Assembly (NCBI GenBank): GCA_963921195.1
Contig: OY992537.1
Coordinates: 145,648,275 to 145,712,274, forward strand
DNA from: Pegoplata infirma
Lineage: Eukaryota > Arthropoda > Insecta > Diptera > Anthomyiidae
Reading direction: 5' to 3'
Length of the DNA: 64,000 nt
The translations under genes were made by a program, and so were the position numbers. Position 1 is the first letter of the stretch, and every line of letters begins with the position of its first letter. The notes under the pieces are model-generated. The model saw nothing but the letters and a program-made list of their open reading frames with translations. It made no database searches and was not told the origin of the DNA. This document shows, one piece after another, positions 57,000 through 64,000 of this stretch.

Positions 57000-57584
57000 G
57001 TTTCGTATTCAAGCATAAACGGCTGAACTAATTTTAATTAAATTTTTACCACACATAGTACTGACCGAGGCGGAAATTATGAACCACAATAGATCGCGTT
57101 TGGGCAAAGGTGCGGAAAATGCCACGCCCCTTTGTATTTTATTGAACATTATTTCTGCCTTTTCCGAAATCACGCTTAAACGACTGAACAGATTTTTATG
57201 ATATTTTTACAACAGAGAGTATTAACCTAGGCAAAAACTATGAGCCACAATAGATCGCGTTTGGACAAAGGGGCATATATTGATAATTCCCTTTGTACTT
57301 TACTGAAAGTTTTTTCTTCATGTTCCGTAATCATGCTTAAACGACTAAACCGATTTTAATAAAACTTTTACCACAGACACATGTCTGTTCCGCAATCAGG
57401 GGAAAACGGCTGAACCGATTTTCATGAAATTTTCACCACAGATAGCACTAACCGAAGCGATCGTGCAAAGGGGCTTAAAATATTGCAACCAACTAAAAAA
57501 ATATTTTTTGCTGTTTCGCAACTATATGCCATATAAGATGCGGAACTATATGCCATAGTTTTTTCTGCCTGTAATCACTATTAA

Positions 57585-58050
57585 GCCGCATTCACAATGT
57601 TGGAGTACTCCAATCTGTGGAAAACTTTATATCTTTCCCTTTTGCACTTTCATATTTTTACATTTGACTACTTATCTTTTTCAATTCACTCCAGAGTCAA
57701 ACATGTTCTACTCTGGAGTTCCTATCTGGAGTTAACAGAGCCTATGTTAACCGTTAACAGAGAAAAAATACACCTCTGCGAAAGTGCCATCTCTAATAAT
57801 GTCATAAAAAATAATAAACAAAACAAAAATTGTGTTAATTTAAAAATAAAATGTTACAAAAATTAAAAAAATACAATAATTTTAATTTTAAAATTATGTG
57901 GCCAAAATTTAAAGGATATTTTCCCAAAATTGCAAAGAATGTAAGTAATATGTCAACAACAATGTGACAGAACTCCACTCTACATTATGCACGGTTAACA
58001 TTTCAATCTGTGCCATGGATTGGATTGACTCTGACATTGTGAACGTAGCT
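57585..58050. mobile_element. TTAA-bounded MITE, unit 1
   Basis: GCCGCATTCACAATGTTGGAGT...ACATTGTGAACGTAGC between TTAA at 57581 and 58051. Inner motifs: ACTCCAGAGTCAAACATG and GTTAACCGTTAACAGAG. Fits a piggyBac-type TTAA target. Confidence 0.75.
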
Positions 58051-58054
58051 TTAA

Positions 58055-58526
58055 GCTGCATTCACAATGTTGGAGTACTCCAATCTGTAGAAAATGTTAT
58101 ACCTTTCCCTATTGCACTTTCATATTTTTGAATTTGACTATATTTTTTCAATTCACTCCAGAGTCAAACATGTTCTACTCTGGAGTTTCCAATCTGCGTT
58201 AACAGAGCCTATGTTAACCGTTAACAGAGAAAAAATACAGCTATGTGAAAGTTCAATCTCTAATAATTTCATTAAAAAAATGGAAAAACAAAACAAATAT
58301 AAATAATTTTATAAATTTTTGATAAAAAAAAATATATAAAAAAATTTAGATACATATAAATAATTTAATTAAATGGGCCAATTTTAATTTCGGGATTTTG
58401 TGAAATTCTGAGAAGGGTAAGTAAAATGACACATCGAATCTGACAGAACTCTAATCTGCATTTTGCACAGTTAACATTTCAATCTGTGCCACGAATTGGA
58501 TTGACTCCGACATTGTGAACGTAGCT
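58055..58526. mobile_element. TTAA-bounded MITE, unit 2
   Basis: A second, diverged copy of 57585..58050 directly abutting it and sharing the middle TTAA. The right TTAA is at 58527..58530. Confidence 0.75.
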
Positions 58527-58665
58527 TTAAACGACTAAACTGATTTTAACAAAACATTCTCCACAGATAGTACAACCGAGGCGGGAACTTTAGTCTGCAT
58601 CAATGGGCGATCGGACAAGGGGGTGTAAACTGCCACGCCTTTTGCATATACTGAAGGTTTTTTCT

Positions 58666-60029
58666 ACCTGTTCCATTATAACGCTAATTTTTTTTACTGA
58701 TGCGCGAAACATTAACCAATTAATTGACATTTCGAAACATTTTTTTACCGATGAACAACTTAAATCTTCAGTAAAAAATAAAACGTTTTTCACTTTGTTC
58801 GGAGCTTTCCGCCTTTCAAGTCAAAAAGGAACAAAAAAAAAATGCCCAAACGTCCAATATTTTGTTTACGCTAAATGGTAACTGTTTTAAACCCCGACGC
58901 TAAGCGGAATCGAAAAAAAATAGCTCAACCCAGTGAAAAGTCATTGAGCAGTATGCTAATAAAAAACTCATTCATTATACAATAATATTTTTTCAACCCG
59001 GGCAACGCCGCACAGAGGGGTGAAATGCATCAAAAGTGGCGATTAATACAAAAGATGCCACTTTCACTAGTGGCAAAAAAAATATCTAAGTTGTTTACTT
59101 TGTTTACAATGTGTGTTTAAAGTTCAATAATTATGATTATTTTTGAGCGCACTGATTTAAAATGAAAATTTTTATATTTCAAATAAATATTTATTGTATT
59201 AAGACCTCTTAAATTGAAAGTCTTATAATGGATCCTTCTACTTTAGGTATTTGAGCATATATTAAAAAATTTTTTGTTTTGAAAAATGTGTTGGAAATAT
59301 TTAAAAAAAAATAATAAAATTGCTCTTAAAATGGGGTATTTTTTATATAAATGTTGAGTTTCAACAACTATGTCTGTGAAAGAGTGAAAAACCGCTTATA
59401 TGGTCTTAAAACATGAGATTTTATCTAATAAATCACTGAATGTCTGTTTGCGGTTTTGTGCGGCTTTTGACCAATCAATTTTTTTGTGAAAGGCCTCCAG
59501 TTGCTAAAAATCCATGTGAAAAAAAACATAAAAATCAAGTTGTTTCTTATTATTTGTTGTCTTTATATTCCGTATGGTAGTTGTAACTGCAGCTAATGCG
59601 AGTGGTGTTTATTAGAGATGGGTGCGTGAGTAATTTTAGATCACGCACACTCACGCCCGCCCCATTTTTGGGCGTGGTAATGATAATGATACAATTGTAT
59701 TACTTAAGAGCAAAAACCAATAAAAATTAATTTGCAATGATTAACCGCAAGGGTCAAAGTGTCCCCCTATGTCCCCACCGAGCCCCTATCAAAAACGCCC
59801 CTTTATTATTATTTTTTTTATTTTTTAGTTTTTTAAAATATAGATGGTATAGAAGATTCTCTCACATCACTCTTGTTGTTTTTAAATACTGTCAATTTTC
59901 ATATTTTTGGTATTTTATTGTTTTTGTTGATGCATTTTGCTTTGTGAGAGATGAGTGCGTAAGTGATTGGATGAAAACACACTATATATAACCTCATCAA
60001 CTAGACTTTGAATTATTGCATCCCGATCC
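58666..60029. other. Non-coding region with a decayed GTGAGTG-type MITE
   Basis: Mostly unremarkable AT-rich sequence. GAGATGGGTGCGTGAGTAA and CACGCACACTCACGCC at 59612..59670 resemble the MITE at 62695..63159 in decayed form. No credible gene. Confidence 0.4.
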
Positions 60030-60700
60030 TGTAATAATTTTCGTCTGTAACTTTTTGAGATACATGTTTCCATTTACTGAATTAAGTGAAAAATAAAAAC
60101 TAGATTTAAATTGAATTAATTAATATTAAAAAGAACACATATTTTATTTATTTTATATTTATCTACTTGTTCTTAAAATATATTTTGAAATCAAAGTTGC
60201 AGCGAAAATTGCGGATTATGTTTTTTTTTTCCAAAAAAAACAAAAAAAAAAAAATAACGCGTAACAGGTTAAAACAAATTTCTTCAATTTTTTTCTTCTG
60301 AAATACTGCGTTTTTATTTATTTATGATTATCCATTAACAAAAAATTGCAATCTTCTGTTTCGTGACTTTTTGAGATAAATTTGTACATTAATGAGATTT
60401 AGTGAAAAACAAAAATCGAACTTTAAATTAAATTTATACTTATAAAAATACATATGATATATTTACTTTTCAAAGTTTTTAATAGCACATTAAGTTCGCT
60501 ATAGTTCGCCATTTTATTTATTAATGTATAGCTTTTTGTTCCAAAGTTACAGCAAAAATTGTGAAATCAGATATTATATCCGAAAAACAATAAAGCGCCT
60601 AACAGGTTAAAAAAAAAAATTCCAATGTTTTTTTTTCGAAAATGCTGTGTCTTTATGTGTTTAAGATAACTCATCAATAAAAAATTATAATATTTTAAAA
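60030..60700. repeat. Two diverged tandem copies of a ~335-bp unit
   Basis: TTTTTGAGATA, AAAGTT(G/A)CAGC(G/A)AAAATTG and GTAACAGGTTAAAA / CTAACAGGTTAAAA recur about 310-340 bp apart in the same order. Non-coding. Confidence 0.6.
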
Positions 60701-61075
60701 TTAAGTCTTCTATGTATTAATCGCCATTTAAAACAGCTAAATGCAAAACAGCTAGTTCTCTATATATTGATTTCAATAGTAAATACACAATTACTTGATA
60801 TTTTTATGGAATAAAAAATCTTGTACATATTTAGACATATATTTTGATGCCAGCATAAAATAATAAAATTATCGAAACAAAAAATGGCATAATTAAGTGT
60901 ATTTACTGTGACTAGTATTGCACATAGGGACTTGGAGCAGAACGGCAAAAATGTGATTTTTTAAAAGAAAATAAATACTTAAGCAATTTCAAATTGTTCA
61001 ATACTTTATCAGAAATTTAAGATCTGATTCATCATTTTTGACCTACGAATTAATATAAACTAATATTATACTACA
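60701..61075. other. Non-coding spacer
   Basis: AT-rich; nothing recognised. Confidence 0.4.
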
Positions 61076-61090
61076 ATTTTCTCATCAGTA

Positions 61091-61772
61091 GGTTAGGTTA
61101 GGGTGGCGGTGCCAGATGGGCACTCCGCATAGACCAATTGGTCCATAGCGATACCACAAAACTTTTTCCGCTTATCGATGTAAACTAAATACATTGACCT
61201 TCATTGCGAATTGTTTCAAGCTTTTCAGGTCTATCCTCGTAATTTCCTCCAAAGTCTCGAACTGTGAACTTCCTATAATTGATAGTCGAGTTCGTGCCAA
61301 AGCCGGGCAGTGACACAGGATGTGTTCAATGGTCTCTTCGACGTCTGGTGTCTCGCACCTTTTACAGTTTGCGTCCGTAATAAGATTCATGTTCTTGGCA
61401 TGTTTTCCGACAAGACAGTGTCCCGTTATTAAACCTGTCAACATACGACATTCTATTCTCGTAAGTGTAAGTAAGAATTTAGTTCTTCCTAAATCATAGC
61501 GTGGCCATAAAATTCTGCTTATACGACTTGTCCCAAGTTCCTTCCATCTTCGATTTGCTTTGGCGACAGTTAGGGTATTTCGTTTTAGTTTGAAATGCTG
61601 GAGTGGCGGTGAAAGCATTATGGTGGTACCTATGCCATCTGCTCCAAGTTTCGCGAGTTCATCTGCTTTCTCGTTTCCTTCTATTCCTTCGTGCCCTGGT
61701 ACCCATAATAAGGTAACTTCATTATTTAAGCAAAGTTGTTTTAAATTCTCGTAACACTTTAAAACCGTTTTC
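61091..61772 (-). mobile_element. 5'-truncated R1/LOA-group non-LTR element
   Basis: Flanked by a 15-bp TSD ATTTTCTCATCAGTA (61076..61090, 61773..61787). The 3' end (low coordinates) is a CCCTAACCTAACC tail and no poly-A, next to a GC-rich 3' UTR. The 5' truncation falls within the RNase H domain. Confidence 0.9.
61172..61772 (-). pseudogene. RNase H and C-terminal tail of a non-LTR ORF2
   Basis: About 200 codons without stops. It opens within RNase H: TLLWVPGHEGIEGNEKADEL holds the terminal His and the catalytic Asp motif. A linker follows, then LTRIECRMLTGLITGHCLVG and the zinc cluster CKRCETPDVEETIEHILCHC. The same tail organisation occurs in the fragment at 3880..4209. There is no start of its own, and the first ATG lies almost at the target repeat. 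Confidence 0.88.
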
Positions 61773-61787
61773 ATTTTCTCATCAGTA

Positions 61788-61971
61788 AATAATAAATGAT
61801 TTTGCTTTAAATGTTAAAATTACAATGTGCTTGATTTTAAATTTCAACAAAAAAATATATTTTTTATTTTTTGAAAATTATTAAAATTTTCAATGAAATC
61901 GATCCTGGTAAGAAAACATTAGAATTATATTTAAAATAAATAGTTATTAACCATTTTTCTTCTAGTTTCAG
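61788..61971 (+). other. Sequence upstream of the candidate exon
   Basis: AT-rich. It ends in a pyrimidine tract and TTTCTTCTAGTTTCAG, a good splice acceptor. Confidence 0.5.
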
Positions 61972-62054
61972 AAAACAACACCATAAAATGTGCAGTCTCT
62001 ACCAAGGCCGACAGAAGAGCAAGGGAATTTATGGAGAAGTACGAATTAGATTGC
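61972..62054 (+). CDS. Candidate internal exon of a host gene
   Basis: 83 nt between a polypyrimidine-TTTCAG acceptor and a consensus GTAAGT donor. In the frame that starts two bases in, all 27 codons are open and read like ordinary protein (KADRRAREFMEKYELDC at the end), leaving phase 0. Base composition is clearly higher in GC than the flanks. It has no resemblance to transposon proteins that I recognise. If real, the surrounding window is intron of a host gene transcribed on the plus strand. One alternative frame is also open, so it needs RNA support. Gene not identified. Confidence 0.55.
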
Positions 62055-62495
62055 GTAAGTTTCTCTTATTTCTCTAGTTGTTTTCCGTGCAAATACTTTA
62101 ACAAGCGTTTTAACTTTTTGACGAAAGGATAAAACCAAAAAAGTTTCCAATATTGTTACTCATTGGTTTTTATTTTTTTTTTTATTTTTTTTTTTGCCGC
62201 AATTTCTTAAATTTATGGAATGAATCAGAGGGCCCCGCTACAAAGACGACTTTTTGAATTCAACACAACTGGTACAACGTTCCCAAGTCAAGGAAGTGAC
62301 ACACAGTGAAACAGCCCTATAGTAACCGCGGCAAAAAATGGTTTTTGGCGTGTCGTCCAATTTGGATGAAATTTTCACAGTATATTAACAGATATATGAG
62401 TAACAAATCCCTGAAATTTCAGCCTCATAACTTCATTACTTTTTGGTCTAGAGCAAGTCAAAGTTGAGGTATGCCAACGCGCTTGAAATATGTTA
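62055..62495. other. Intron-like sequence with a moderately GC-rich block
   Basis: 62220..62470 is less AT-rich (GAGGGCCCCGCTACAAAG, CAAGTCAAGGAAGTGACAC) and may be an old repeat. There is no open frame or splice pair I trust. Confidence 0.35.
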
Positions 62496-62504
62496 GTTCA
62501 ATAT

Positions 62505-63535
62505 TAGAGTTGTCAAATATTCGTCTATTTCAAAAACCGATTTTCGAATACTCCGAAAAACCGCCTTTTAAAAAAATCGGTTTTTCGGTTTTGTTACTAA
62601 AAACCGATTTCGAATAATCGGTTTTTCGGTTTTTTTTAAATATTTATTTGATAAAAAAGTGAAACAAAACAAACAATTTTTACATACTTTAGAATAGAGA
62701 TGGGCACATGATCAGACTCATGTGCCCATTAGTTACTCACGTGATTGTGTTAAGTTACTCACGTGATTGTGAGTGAGTGTGAGTGGAAAAAAATTTGCGT
62801 GAGTGTGCGTGATTTATTTTCTCTTCATATTTTCTTTTGTCCAAAAAAAAGCAAACAAATTTACTAATCCCGAAAAATTTTGTAAAATTTGGCTACACTT
62901 TAAATTTTGCTAAAAATTTTGTTAGATTTTTGAAATTTAAATTTTTAAAAGTTTTTTTTTTGTATAAACAAGAGTTTCGTGAGTGTAATGAATGTGAGTG
63001 TGAGTGAAGCTTGCGAGTGTGGGTTGTATTAAATTTACACACGTGATTCTGAGTGAGTGTGAGTAAAAAAAAATATGATCGTGAGTGAGCGTGATTGGAA
63101 AATTCTTGTCGTGAGCGTGAATAAGTGTGAGTCAAAAGTCACTCACGATCCCATCTCTACTTCAGAACTAACATAATACTTATTATTTACGTATGTAACT
63201 AAATCAAATGTAAAAAAGATGTAAGTAGGATAAATTTTAATAAAAATAAAAAGCTATTAGTTTTTTTTATTAAACAGTATTTTAAAAAAGGAAACAGTTT
63301 AAATGATTTGGGGACATGCGATTTCTCAACTTAAAAGATGGTTACTTAAAAATTAAATTAAATGCAAAATAACGAAAAAATTGAATATAAGAAAAAATCG
63401 ATTATTCGAGACCAAAAAATCGGTTTCTCGAATAATTCGAAAACCGGCCTTTTTAAAAAACCGGTTTTAAAAAACCGGAAAAATAAAAAAAAATCGATTT
63501 TTCGAATACTTCGGAAATCGGTTTTGACAACTCTA
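62505..63535. mobile_element. Foldback element of AAAACCGATTTTTCG motifs, 9-bp TSD
   Basis: TAGAGTTGTCAAA at the left and TTTTGACAACTCTA at the right, flanked by GTTCAATAT (62496..62504, 63536..63544). Both arms consist of clustered CGGTTTTTCGG / CGAATAATTCG palindromes. The MITE 62695..63159 is nested inside. Confidence 0.85.
62695..63159. mobile_element. MITE with TAGAGATGGG termini made of GTGAGTG repeats
   Basis: TAGAGATGGGCACATGATC at the left and GATCCCATCTCTA at the right. Flanks CTTTAGAA / CTTCAGAA are an 8-bp TSD with one mismatch. The interior is almost wholly (GTGAGT)n and ACGTGATT variants. hAT-type target size. Confidence 0.8.
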
Positions 63536-63659
63536 GTTCAATATGTAATATTCAAAAGCTTATTAATAAAAAAATACATAATAAATATAACTTTAAAGTT
63601 TTTTTTTTTAATTAATTTAGTTCTTGTAGAATAAGTAGTTGAAAAAATAAATTTGAAAA

Positions 63660-63960
63660 AAAAACCAATGATGGGTACCAATACCTTTTCGATACCAATA
63701 CCCGTTAATACCAATTCAAATTGAAAACCAATACCAATTAAAAACCAATACCTTTATTTGTGCGATACCAATACCGATAAAAAACCAATACCGATTCCCC
63801 ACTACCAATACCAATTAAAAACCAATACTTTTATTATTCAAAACCAATACCAATAAAAAACCAATACCAATTCATTTTTTCTACTTTCGTATCGGTTTTC
63901 TTTCGGTTTTGTTTCGGTTTTTTGTATTCTTATTTTCGTTTGTTTTAATTGTGACGTCGA
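63660..63960. repeat. Minisatellite of ACCAATACC / AATTAAAA units
   Basis: ACCAATACCAATTAAAA and variants repeat about ten times from 63665 to 63875, followed by TTTCGGTTTTGTTTCGG in the opposite sense. This may be the left part of another foldback element cut by the window end. Confidence 0.7.
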
Positions 63961-64000
63961 ACATTTTCTTTCCATCACATTATTAGGTTTTACCTGACTA

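Larger units (their letters stand above)
55781..58665. repeat. Decayed tandem array, ~140-170-bp unit, interrupted by three insertions
   Basis: Recurring order: CGGCTGAACCGATTTTCATG, AAATTTTCACCACAGATAGTA, ACCGAGGCG, ACTATGAGCCA, GGGCAAAGGGGCG, AAATGCCACGCCCC. Copies start near 55846, 55983, 56127, 57020, 57180, 57338, 57406 and 58534. A TTTGTCTGTCTGTCTGTTC tract stands at the left edge. Insertions: 55859..55979, 56273..56999 and 57585..58526. Confidence 0.8.

Overview
The window looks like a repeat-dominated stretch of a dipteran genome, probably a schizophoran fly. The evidence is an AT-rich background, BEL/Pao, Penelope and jockey-type retroelements, GGACGG/ACAGAC-type fly repeats, a tRNA-derived SINE and introns with GT-AG borders. 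There are no bacterial or phage genes and no complete host gene. The only plausible host coding piece is one 83-nt exon at 61972..62054. Nearly everything else is transposable elements nested in one another. Many insertions can be delimited to the base because the target-site duplication (TSD) is visible and the broken host reading frame resumes in phase on the other side.

Layout. 1-11491: a minus-strand BEL/Pao element (BEL-1) with a long 5' LTR (9748..11491), a tRNA-Trp primer site, a 1265-codon gag-pol and a broken integrase. It is split by a hAT-like element (801..4990) that itself carries two non-LTR fragments. 11515-15299: a Penelope-like element with an uninterrupted RT/GIY-YIG ORF, 352-bp pseudo-LTRs and hammerhead-like motifs. 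15547-18938: a foldback-like element with 8-bp TSDs, decayed coding remnants and a nested MITE. 19481-22377: a second BEL copy (BEL-2, plus strand) cut off at a 1.5-kb palindromic foldback element (22378..23897). On the far side lies the integrase end of a different, GC-rich BEL element (BEL-3).

26332-50989: the most interesting region. A minus-strand two-gene DNA transposon can be followed through about 25 kb of later insertions. Gene A is a Tnp2-like transposase (50989 to 43345). Gene B is a spliced gene for a protein resembling DUF4806 (E1-E3 at 43320..42809, and again at 35900..35389; E4-E5 at 28481..26332). It is interrupted by a 3-bp-TSD element, 21-bp minisatellite foldbacks, an 866-bp tandem triplication, a GGGGCATTCC foldback element with a hAT inside (and a MITE inside that), a CACTC MITE and a 5.1-kb jockey element that contains a SINE. 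A 7.4-kb block (32569..39963) is then repeated in tandem (39989..47383) with no difference noticed. A 10-bp-stem hairpin sits exactly at the junction.

50990-64000: mostly MITEs and decayed repeats. These include perfect hairpins, a 170-bp-period satellite-like array interrupted by a hAT-type element and two TTAA-bounded MITEs, a remnant of another transposase C-terminus, a 5'-truncated non-LTR element with a (CCTAA)n-like tail, and a MITE nested in another at 62505..63535. No CRISPR, operon or prokaryotic signal was seen.
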